9,775 bases of DNA, from assembly GCA_035574455.1 (NCBI GenBank), contig DATLYT010000065.1:1-9775 (forward strand), read 5' to 3'. The notes under the pieces were generated by a model. That model saw nothing but the letters and a program-made list of their open reading frames with translations, searched no databases and was not told the DNA's origin. The position numbers were made by a program, and so were the translations under genes. The stretch comes from DATLYT01 sp035574455 (GTDB taxonomy: Bacteria > Bacteroidota > Ignavibacteria > UBA10030). Below are positions 1 to 6,149 of this stretch, piece by piece. Position 1 is the stretch's first letter, and each line of letters starts with the position of its first letter.

Positions 1-96
1 GAGGAAGAGCAGCAACTCATCGGCCAGGGTAGCCGTAGGCGGTGTTTGGTGCATTCGCCGCAAGAGTTCCCGCGCCGTTTCAATCGGGTTATCCAC
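1..96 (-). CDS. Possible 5' end of an unrecognised gene, running off the left edge
   Basis: An open minus-strand frame enters from the left edge and can start at a GTG at 96-94. It gives 32 residues, beginning (M)DNPIETARELLRRMHQ and ending ADELLLFL. The peptide looks coding-like: it is helix-forming, has mixed charge, and most codons end in G or C like the neighbouring genes. No ATG or TTG precedes the GTG in frame before an upstream TGA, and no Shine-Dalgarno sequence is visible. It would lie about 80 bp downstream of the S9 peptidase stop on the same strand. I do not recognise the family. The rest of the gene is outside the window, so the call is tentative. Confidence 0.3.
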   Translation of the reverse strand, partial: MDNPIETARELLRRMHQTPPTATLADELLLFL

Positions 97-175
97 AAGG
101 AATTGGCAAGAAGATACAACGAAGGCGTTGGAAAATCAAAATGAATTTTTCTGTACCGGCATTACGTTTGCATCC

Positions 176-2170
176 TCACTTCAGATACTTCCCAAACCAC
201 GCGAGATGCCGCTCAAGCCTGTCCTTGATGTAGCTCGGGACGGTTAAGCCGTGGTTCTGGTTCGGGTAGATGACTAACTCTGTCGGAACGCCTAAGCTCT
301 TGAGTGCCTGATACATCTGCTCCGCGCCTGCAACGGGGACGTTGAAGTCGTTCTGCGACGCCATAAAGAGCGTTGGCGTCTTGATCCTCTCTGCTTTGAA
401 GAAGGGATACGAGACCCTCATCCACGCGTTCGGATTTTTCCACGGCGGGCCAAGCTCGGTTTCGTACTGCACGATGTACTGGTCGGTGCCGTACATCGTC
501 AACTGTAGCGAACTTCCCGCCCCGCTCACGGCAGCCTTGAATCTCCGGTCGGTGGCAATCGTGTAGTTCGTGGAAATCCCGCCGTAACTCCAGCCTGCAA
601 TCGCCATTCGGTTTTCGTCAACAATGCCTTGCCGAATCAGGTGGTCTGCCGCTCCGACAATATCGAGCACCTCTTTGTTCCCCCAGTCACCATAAATTGC
701 TCTTGTAAAGGCAATGCCTCGTCCGCTACTGCCGCGGTAGTTCACTCCCACCACTGCATAGCCAGCACAGGCGAGAATCTGTCTTGTCAGGTCAAACCCG
801 TACTCGTCCTGTGCTACCGGTCCGCCGTGAATGTAAAGCACAAGCGGCAGCTTCTGATTAGCCGGTGCATTGGGTGGGCGGAACAGAATGTTCGAGACAA
901 CCGTGCCATCTTTGCTTTTGGATTGGAATCCCTCGACCGTCGCAAGTTGCAGGGGAGCGAGAAAGGCATCATGAACGCTGGTGATTTTTCGCAGTCCACC
1001 TTGCTCAAGCGCGTAGATTTCGGCAGGATGATACGGCGTGCTCATCAACACGACCCAAGCATTCTTCGCTCGGTTCGGCTCAAGATTGCCAAAGACCCTC
1101 TCCCCATCAGCAATGCGTGTAAGCTTACCCTCCGCCACATCAAACGAAGCAACCAGCGCCTGCCGGTCGTCCCGCAGAATGCCGTAGATTGTTCTGCCGT
1201 CGTTTGACCAACGCGGATTGTTAAACGGCCGGTCGACGGGCTTCGAGAGGAGTCTCGGCGTTCCACCATCAACCGAAATCACGGCAAGATACTGCTGGCC
1301 GTACATCGTAAACGGCTCATCGCTGCTGGTCTGGAGATAGGCAATAACCTTACCATCCGGACTCCAGACCGGACTGTCATCTCCCCCGCGCCAGGTGGTG
1401 AGCTTCTTCATTTCGGCCCCGGGTTTTGCGTCCATCACGAAGAGATCGGTGTTCTGGTTCCTGTCCGGGTCTTCTGTGCGATTGCTGACAAAGACGATGC
1501 GGGTACCGTCTGGCGAAAACACCGGACGCAGCTCGTTGTAGCGCCCCGTCGTTAACGTGTCTACTTTTTTCGTGGCGACGTCGAACAGATAGAGATGCGT
1601 TGCCCGTCGGTCAAGATACCCTTCGCCGTCCTGTTTGAAATGGTACCGGTCAATGACGTACGGCGCGCGGGCTTTGTTTTTCGTCGTGTCCGAGACGTCC
1701 GGATCCTTCAACACTAAGAGAATGCGGGCGGCATCCGGTGACCAGACGTATTCGCCCACGTCGACCTTGAGGTTCGTTAGCCTGCTTGCTTCACCGCCTC
1801 TCCTGTCGAGCAGATAAATCTGGTTGTTTTTGTCTTCCCCACGTTTGGCCACAAAGGAGAGATACTTTCCATCCGGACTGAACCGTGGCCTGCTCTCCCC
1901 ATCCGGACTGTTCGTCAGCTGAATGGTTTGCGTCCCATCCCAGCTCACCATCCAGATGTCGGAGTTGCGGCGGTCTTTCGCTGTATCCACCGAGCTAAGC
2001 ACATACGCAATCCAGTTGCCGTCAGGCGAGACCTGCAGGTCGCTGATGGTTTGCAGGCGATAGACATCAATGGGCGCGATGGGGCGTTTTGCGGTTTGTG
2101 AGAATGCAACTGAAACCGCGAACACAACACTGAACGACAGAACGCTGAAATAATGAGGATGAGGACGCAT
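176..2170 (-). CDS. Exported S9 family prolyl-oligopeptidase-type serine peptidase
   Basis: Product of 664 residues, the usual length for dipeptidyl-aminopeptidase/acylaminoacyl-peptidase relatives, which release dipeptides or acylated residues from short peptides. Residues 1-25 form a signal peptide with a hydrophobic core (about 8-22) and a likely cut near VAFSQ, so the enzyme should act in the periplasm or outside; there is no lipobox cysteine. Residues about 40-400 hold a beta-propeller built from TolB/PD40-type repeats, with SPDG or SPDA motifs near 48, 98, 144, 219, 270 and 322. Residues about 420-664 are the alpha/beta-hydrolase domain: oxyanion HGG at 448-450, nucleophile Ser528 in GWSYGG, then by position Asp608 (QNDFNVP) and His640 (NQNHGL). 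The ATG is preceded by AAGGA with a 7-nt gap. It follows rarA by 40 bp and may be co-transcribed with it. Exact substrate preference cannot be read from the sequence. Confidence 0.93.
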   Translation of the reverse strand: MRPHPHYFSVLSFSVVFAVSVAFSQTAKRPIAPIDVYRLQTISDLQVSPDGNWIAYVLSSVDTAKDRRNSDIWMVSWDGTQTIQLTNSPDGESRPRFSPDGKYLSFVAKRGEDKNNQIYLLDRRGGEASRLTNLKVDVGEYVWSPDAARILLVLKDPDVSDTTKNKARAPYVIDRYHFKQDGEGYLDRRATHLYLFDVATKKVDTLTTGRYNELRPVFSPDGTRIVFVSNRTEDPDRNQNTDLFVMDAKPGAEMKKLTTWRGGDDSPVWSPDGKVIAYLQTSSDEPFTMYGQQYLAVISVDGGTPRLLSKPVDRPFNNPRWSNDGRTIYGILRDDRQALVASFDVAEGKLTRIADGERVFGNLEPNRAKNAWVVLMSTPYHPAEIYALEQGGLRKITSVHDAFLAPLQLATVEGFQSKSKDGTVVSNILFRPPNAPANQKLPLVLYIHGGPVAQDEYGFDLTRQILACAGYAVVGVNYRGSSGRGIAFTRAIYGDWGNKEVLDIVGAADHLIRQGIVDENRMAIAGWSYGGISTNYTIATDRRFKAAVSGAGSSLQLTMYGTDQYIVQYETELGPPWKNPNAWMRVSYPFFKAERIKTPTLFMASQNDFNVPVAGAEQMYQALKSLGVPTELVIYPNQNHGLTVPSYIKDRLERHLAWFGKYLK

Positions 2171-2177
2171 GATAGAT

Positions 2178-2182
2178 TCCTT
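2178..2182 (-). promoter_or_regulatory. Shine-Dalgarno sequence of the S9 peptidase
   Basis: AAGGA on the minus strand lies 7 nt before the ATG at 2170. It is one of only two clear Shine-Dalgarno sites in the window and supports this start codon. Confidence 0.7.
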
Positions 2183-2210
2183 GAGAGAGTGTATAGTTCG
2201 AGACTTCTTC

Positions 2211-3554
2211 TTACGGGTTTTTCTTGCCGCGCTTCTTTTTCCAGAGTTTGTTCAACCGCTCCCGAATTTCCTTCTCCTTCCCTATCTCCGTGGGCCGGTA
2301 GTAGATTTTTTCCTTCAGGTTGTCCGGCAGGTATTGTTGCTCCGTGAAATGTTCATCGTAATCATGGCTGTATTTGTATTCCGCGCCGTAGCCTAAATCT
2401 TCCATCAGTTTGGTAGGAGCGTTGCGGAGATGCAGGGGGACGGGGAGATTTGGCAGATTGCGAACATCCTCCGATGCCGATTTGATCGCCAGATACGAGG
2501 CGTTACTCTTGGGCGCTGAAGCAAGATAGGTCGCGGTCTGCGCCAGAATCAGCTGCGCCTCGGGCATGCCGACGTAATCAATCGCCGTGAAGCAGGATGT
2601 CGCCAAGACCAGGGCCTGCGGGTCTGCGTTACCGATGTCCTCAGACGCTAAAATGACCATGCGGCGGGCAATAAATTTCGGGTCCTCTCCCCCATCTAAC
2701 ATCCGCGCAAGCCAGTAGACGGCCGCATCGGGATCACTCCCGCGCAGACTTTTGATGAAGGCGGAGATGATGTCGTAATGCTGTTCGCCTTCCTTGTCGT
2801 AGAGCGTATACTTGCGCTGGAAGGCTTCTTCGATCTTCTGCTTCGTAATGACGATGCTGCCGTCGGGTTTTGGTTTGGTGATGCGCAACGCGGTTTCCAA
2901 ACCGTTCAGGAGCTTGCGTGCATCTCCACCCGAAAGCAGCATCAAATACTCACGGTCTTCGATGATGATCGACCGTTTGGAAAGGACGACGTCTTGTCGC
3001 AGTGCCGTGTCGATAATCCGATTAAGATCGTCTTTCCCGAGCGGCTCCAACACATACACGGGACAACGAGAGAGCAGGGGTGAGATAACTTCAAAGGATG
3101 GATTTTCCGTCGTTGCGCCGATAAGGGTAATAACGCCTTCTTCCACACTATGGAGCAGTGCATCCTGCTGCGCCTTGTTGAACCTGTGAATTTCGTCAAT
3201 GAACAAGATTGTGCGCTTGCCGAGTTGTTTGAAGTTCTTGGCAGCGCGGCTGAGTACATCCCGCACGTCCTTAACGCCCGACTCCACTGCGCTCAATTGA
3301 TGGAATTCTGCTTTGGTGTGCTGAGCAATGAGCCGCGCGAGGGTCGTTTTGCCAACGCCGGGAGGACCCCAGAAGATCATCGATGAGACCTGATCGTTCT
3401 CAATCATTACCCGCAGCGGTTTGTCCTTGCCGACAAGGTGCTGCTGGCCGACGAATTCATCGAGCGACTTCGGGCGAATGCGTTCCGCCAACGGAGCGTC
3501 GACAAGGCGCCTGCTTGCCGTACGCTGAGGTTCTGTGGGGAAAAGTTCAGACAT
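2211..3554 (-). CDS. rarA: Replication-associated recombination protein A (RarA/MgsA), AAA+ ATPase
   Basis: Product of 447 residues, full length for the RarA/MgsA/WRNIP1 family. The protein acts on single-stranded DNA and SSB at stalled replication forks as a homotetrameric clamp-loader-like ATPase. Visible landmarks are an N-terminal IRPKSLDEFVGQ segment (about 26-37), Walker A GPPGVGKT (63-70), Walker B ILFIDEIHRF (116-125), sensor 1 GATTENPSF (147-154), the SRC arginine finger (R163) and sensor 2 GGDARKLLN (209-217). These are followed by the C-terminal MgsA tetramerisation domain and a basic tail rich in Lys. I chose the ATG at 3554 (MSELFP...). An in-frame TTG at 3578 would only add eight atypical residues. 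Neither has a good Shine-Dalgarno sequence. The gene sits between the ddl/septum-protein pair upstream and the S9 peptidase downstream, all on one strand; a terminator upstream suggests its own promoter within 3555-3680. Confidence 0.96.
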   Translation of the reverse strand: MSELFPTEPQRTASRRLVDAPLAERIRPKSLDEFVGQQHLVGKDKPLRVMIENDQVSSMIFWGPPGVGKTTLARLIAQHTKAEFHQLSAVESGVKDVRDVLSRAAKNFKQLGKRTILFIDEIHRFNKAQQDALLHSVEEGVITLIGATTENPSFEVISPLLSRCPVYVLEPLGKDDLNRIIDTALRQDVVLSKRSIIIEDREYLMLLSGGDARKLLNGLETALRITKPKPDGSIVITKQKIEEAFQRKYTLYDKEGEQHYDIISAFIKSLRGSDPDAAVYWLARMLDGGEDPKFIARRMVILASEDIGNADPQALVLATSCFTAIDYVGMPEAQLILAQTATYLASAPKSNASYLAIKSASEDVRNLPNLPVPLHLRNAPTKLMEDLGYGAEYKYSHDYDEHFTEQQYLPDNLKEKIYYRPTEIGKEKEIRERLNKLWKKKRGKKNP

Positions 3555-3795
3555 GAACGGTCTAACCGAAAAGCTCAACTACGAAAACACAACGCACTGA
3601 TGTTCACAACATTCCTCATGGATCCCCGTGTCCGTGCGGCTTTGTCGTAAAACGGTTGTGAGCAGTGTCTCCGTGGTGAAAGAAAAAAACCAACATCGGA
3701 TGTTGTTCCAACGTTGGTCATCACGATACTTCCTCTTGTTCACTTGATGGAGGTGTCAATCGTTGTGCTGCCTACCGCATTCTGCCTTCTCTTCC
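3555..3795. other. Intergenic region between the septum gene and rarA (241 bp)
   Basis: No credible gene is present. On the minus strand it contains the terminator candidate of the upstream ddl operon (3683-3705). The remaining stretch up to rarA should hold the rarA promoter, but I see no convincing -35/-10 or Bacteroidota-type -33/-7 pair. A 14-codon open frame on the minus strand (MRNVVNISALCFRS) has no Shine-Dalgarno sequence and no leader-peptide character. Confidence 0.5.
3683..3705 (-). terminator. Candidate Rho-independent terminator of the ddl / septum-gene operon
   Basis: On the minus strand a hairpin CAACAT-loop-ATGTTG (arms 3700-3705 and 3691-3696, 3-nt loop at 3697-3699) is followed by G and then seven consecutive T (3683-3689 on the plus strand as A). 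An alternative fold uses the ACCAAC/GTTGGT arms at 3689-3694 and 3713-3718. The 6-bp stem is short and has no G+C-rich core, so strength is uncertain. Position about 90 bp after the septum-gene stop and orientation both fit. Confidence 0.55.
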
Positions 3796-4137
3796 TCAAT
3801 CCTTCTTCACCCGGTAGACGGTTTCTCCCTCCCGCACCATCCCGTGTTTCTCGCGAGCCACTTTCTCAATTGTTTTTTTGTCTCCCTGCAACGCCCTCAG
3901 CTCGGATTGCAGCTGCTTGGTCTCTTGCTCTGCCTGCTGAACTTTTTCTGTCATCTCTTGCTTCTGAAGTTCGAGACGGATGCGGGCGATGATCCCTTTG
4001 TTATCGAAGAGAAGATAGAGAAGCAGGATGGCACCGGCGATGGTGATGATACTACGGCGTCGTGTCTTGAACAATCCCTTGCCGACACCTTGAAACCAGT
4101 TCCGCTTCTGCGGTTTACGGTAGAAGTCGCCTTCCAT
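3796..4137 (-). CDS. Septum formation initiator family protein (FtsB/DivIC-like)
   Basis: Small bitopic membrane protein of 113 residues, the usual size for FtsB/DivIC. These proteins pair with FtsL-type and FtsQ/DivIB-type partners to activate septal peptidoglycan synthesis. A basic cytoplasmic N-terminus (residues 1-28, with KTRRR at 24-28) is followed by one transmembrane helix (about 29-45, ITIAGAILLLYLLF). Then comes a Gln/Glu/Lys-rich coiled coil (about 48-90) and the family's C-terminal signature IEKVAREKHGMVREGETVYRV (90-110). The start ATG lies 3 bp after the ddl stop codon, so translation is probably coupled to ddl; no Shine-Dalgarno sequence is visible. Linkage to ddl recalls the division and cell-wall (dcw) cluster, although the rest of that cluster is absent here. 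FtsB and DivIC cannot be separated from sequence alone. Confidence 0.9.
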   Translation of the reverse strand: MEGDFYRKPQKRNWFQGVGKGLFKTRRRSIITIAGAILLLYLLFDNKGIIARIRLELQKQEMTEKVQQAEQETKQLQSELRALQGDKKTIEKVAREKHGMVREGETVYRVKKD

Positions 4138-4140
4138 TGT

Positions 4141-5175
4141 TCAGAAGGTACTCGGATTTTTCGGGTTTTGCAATGCCAGGTGTACAATCTTCTCGCACAG
4201 CTCCGTAAAGCTCCATCCTGCTGCTGCCGCGGCTTTCGGCACAAGACTCGTTCCTGTCATACCGGGAATCGTGTTGACCTCCAGACAGTATGCATCACCG
4301 TCGTCGTTGAGGCGGAAATCCACACGACCGAACCCCGAACATCCGAGCGAGCGGAACGCAAGCAACGCCTGTTCGCTTACGTATGCCGTGATGTTCTCCG
4401 GCACCGGGGCGGGACAGAGATACTCCGTCATCCCTTTCGTGTACTTGTGTTTGTAATCGTAGAAGCCGCCTTTGGGGCGAATCTCAATCATCGGCAGGAC
4501 GGTGTTACCAACGATGGAGACTGTGAGCTCTCTTCCCGGAATATATTTTTCGAGAAGGATGGAATGCGAGTACTGCCTCGCCTCCTCAATCGCTTTTGTA
4601 AGCTCACCCGGCTGCTGAACAATGGAGAGACCGACCGTTGAGCCACCATCGTTCGGCTTCACAACAACCGGATAGCCGATGCGATGCGCTTCCCCTTCAA
4701 CCGTGGTGATATCAACCTTGTCGTCGAATTGAAACCAATCGGGAGTCAGCACGCCCGCGTGCTGGAACATGACTTTGGACATCGCCTTGTCCATTGCCAA
4801 CGCACTTGCCAGTACACCGGAGCCCGTGTATCGAACGCCACGCAGATCCAGCAGAGCCTGAATGGTGCCATCCTCACCCCACGTCCCATGCAGCGCGATG
4901 AAGGCAAGGTCGATCGAATCAAACAACGGGGAGTGGATGCACTCGATCAGCGCTTTCGGATGCAGTTTGGCTAACTCTTCGAGCGAGGGCGGGGCGGATT
5001 GGACGGAATGCATCAGGAGCTCGTCCGGATGCGACGGCTGATTATTGCCTAACGCCGGGTCGACGGGAATGACCTCGTGACCCGCCTCGCGTAGTGCGTT
5101 GACCACGCCGCGCCCGGATGCAAACGAGACATCCCGTTCAACTGAAACTCCGCCAAGTAGGACTGCGATGCGCAA
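4141..5175 (-). CDS. ddl: D-alanine--D-alanine ligase
   Basis: ATP-grasp ligase of 344 residues that joins two D-alanines in the cytoplasm for the peptidoglycan stem peptide. Seen in order: N-terminal MRIAVLLGG and SVERDVS with Glu13, LHGTWGEDG (95-103), YTGSG with Ser119, MDK with Lys130, and the ATP-grasp segment VVKPNDGGSTVG (171-182). Then come the omega-loop YDYKHKY (239-245), GRVDF with Arg284 and Asp286, and LEVNTIPGMTGTS with the Mg ligands Glu299 and Asn301 (298-310). Tyr245 matches the tyrosine that marks D-Ala-D-Ala rather than D-Ala-D-Lac ligases. The conserved N-terminus requires a TTG start at 5175, with no clear Shine-Dalgarno sequence. The gene is the first of a pair with the septum gene (3-bp gap) and lies 88 bp downstream of the aldolase stop. 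Confidence 0.96.
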   Translation of the reverse strand: MRIAVLLGGVSVERDVSFASGRGVVNALREAGHEVIPVDPALGNNQPSHPDELLMHSVQSAPPSLEELAKLHPKALIECIHSPLFDSIDLAFIALHGTWGEDGTIQALLDLRGVRYTGSGVLASALAMDKAMSKVMFQHAGVLTPDWFQFDDKVDITTVEGEAHRIGYPVVVKPNDGGSTVGLSIVQQPGELTKAIEEARQYSHSILLEKYIPGRELTVSIVGNTVLPMIEIRPKGGFYDYKHKYTKGMTEYLCPAPVPENITAYVSEQALLAFRSLGCSGFGRVDFRLNDDGDAYCLEVNTIPGMTGTSLVPKAAAAAGWSFTELCEKIVHLALQNPKNPSTF

Positions 5176-5190
5176 GGGCCCCGGTAACGA

Positions 5191-5206
5191 ATGGTTAAAT
5201 GGTTAA
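5191..5206. repeat. Two tandem copies of an 8-bp unit ahead of ddl
   Basis: The unit ATGGTTAA occurs twice in direct succession within the 88-bp gap between the aldolase and ddl, and is followed by a partial third match. This puts an A+T-rich patch 16-31 bp upstream of the ddl TTG start. It could be simple slippage or part of an untranslated leader; I see no binding-site symmetry. Confidence 0.5.
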
Positions 5207-5263
5207 AGGTAAGAAATGATGTGATAGGCTCATTGATTCATCGATCCGCTGCTCAAGAGTGTG

Positions 5264-6043
5264 TTATCGTTTTTCTTTGAGTACCTCGCGGATGAAGGCT
5301 TTCAACTCGACATCGCTCATCCCCACTTCTTCCTGCTTTGCGTTCTCGGCTGGCTCGCAGGCGATGGTTCGGTCGATTTCCTTTCCGTAGCTTGCACCAC
5401 TGATCGCGCGGAGCTTCTTGATCTCCTCCTCTGTCAGCGGCTGTTCTCCACCGAGCATGCGAGCGACAAACGTGATGTGCGCCGCGTGTTCAACTTTCTC
5501 CATTTTGAAATACGCGTCGTCTAGGTCTCTCCCGTACGTAACAACACCGTGGTTTGCAAGAAGGATTGCATCTGCTTTCTTCACGAAGGGTGCCAGCGCA
5601 TCGGCAACTTCCCTTGTCGACGGTGTCGCGTATTGAGCGAGAGGGATGGCCCCAAGTCCGACAATGACTTCCGGAAAGAGGCATTCGCTAAGCGAAATTC
5701 TCGCCGTGGCAAAGCCGGTCGCATATGTCGGGTGCGCATGGACGACGGCCTGCACGTCACTCCGCTCCCGATAAATAAAGAGATGCATATCCAGCTCGGT
5801 GGATGGCTTTCGGCTCATGGTGACGGGCGTTCCGTCAGCCTTGACTTCAACCAGGTCGCTTTCCGTCACCCGGCCCTTGTTCAGCGCGCTGGGGGTGATG
5901 AGGATATTGCCGTTGGCAAGCCGTGCGCTGACGTTACCATCGGTCGCCGTGACAAATCCTTTTTCGTAAATGCGATGGCAGATGAGGACGAGTTGACGGG
6001 CGATATCGGCGCGGGTCTGTTCCATGTGAGAACGATTCGCCAT
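5264..6043 (-). CDS. Class II aldolase/adducin family protein with C-terminal helical tail
   Basis: Product of 259 residues, zinc-dependent and of the L-fuculose/rhamnulose-1-phosphate aldolase type, which splits a ketose-1-phosphate into dihydroxyacetone phosphate and an aldehyde. Active-site elements are all present: TDGNVS with Asn37, the phosphate-binding STE with catalytic Glu83 (81-83), VVHAHPTY with zinc ligands His102 and His104, and the third ligand His165 in LLANHGVVTYG. The core ends near residue 215, like E. coli FucA. Here about 40 residues follow: a charged, Pro/Ala/Glu-rich linker (229-242) and an amphipathic helix DVELKAFIREVLKEKR (244-259). ATG at 6043 is preferred; a second ATG at 6025 fits the family equally well, and a GTG at 6100 would add an unlikely hydrophobic leader. 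It is divergent from the symporter. The true sugar-phosphate substrate is not decidable from this sequence. Confidence 0.9.
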   Translation of the reverse strand: MANRSHMEQTRADIARQLVLICHRIYEKGFVTATDGNVSARLANGNILITPSALNKGRVTESDLVEVKADGTPVTMSRKPSTELDMHLFIYRERSDVQAVVHAHPTYATGFATARISLSECLFPEVIVGLGAIPLAQYATPSTREVADALAPFVKKADAILLANHGVVTYGRDLDDAYFKMEKVEHAAHITFVARMLGGEQPLTEEEIKKLRAISGASYGKEIDRTIACEPAENAKQEEVGMSDVELKAFIREVLKEKR

Positions 6044-6067
6044 GATAATACCGAAAAGACGCCAGAG

Positions 6068-6090
6068 GAGCAAGCCGAAATCCCTTGCTC
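6068..6090. repeat. Inverted repeat in the aldolase/symporter divergent region
   Basis: GAGCAAG (6068-6074) and CTTGCTC (6084-6090) form a perfect 7-bp inverted repeat with a 9-nt spacer. It lies 25-47 bp upstream of the aldolase ATG and 60-82 bp upstream of the symporter ATG. It may be an operator for a dimeric regulator or a leader hairpin. No matching copy is visible elsewhere in the window. Confidence 0.35.
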
Positions 6091-6138
6091 GCGTTAACAC
6101 TCTTTCTTACATTGCCGCACCTCATCCAAACTCTACAC

Positions 6139-6144
6139 AAGGAG
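6139..6144 (+). promoter_or_regulatory. Shine-Dalgarno sequence of the symporter
   Basis: AAGGAG sits 5 nt before the ATG at 6150. It decides the start against a longer upstream in-frame extension beginning at 6042, which would overlap the divergent promoter region. Confidence 0.85.
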
Positions 6145-6149
6145 TATCT

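Noticed and set aside
629..1207. Plus-strand open frame of 192 codons opposite the S9 peptidase
   Set aside because: Lies entirely over the peptidase propeller and hydrolase domain; no start signal or recognisable family.
2171..2210. Terminator or promoter between rarA and the S9 peptidase
   Set aside because: The 40-bp gap shows no stem-loop or promoter pair beyond the Shine-Dalgarno sequence; read-through is the simplest view.
3574..3619. Short minus-strand frame (MRNVVNISALCFRS) as a leader peptide for rarA
   Set aside because: No Shine-Dalgarno sequence, no run of a regulatory codon, and no attenuator hairpin after it.
3763..4641. Long plus-strand open frame of 292 codons opposite the septum gene and ddl
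   Set aside because: It spans two well-supported minus-strand genes, has a low-complexity Cys/Leu/Phe-rich start and no family-like motifs; it is an antisense shadow.
6044..6100. N-terminal extension of the aldolase from a GTG at 6100
   Set aside because: Adds a hydrophobic, Arg-rich stretch not typical of class II aldolases and would consume the divergent promoter region; ATG at 6043 or 6025 is better.
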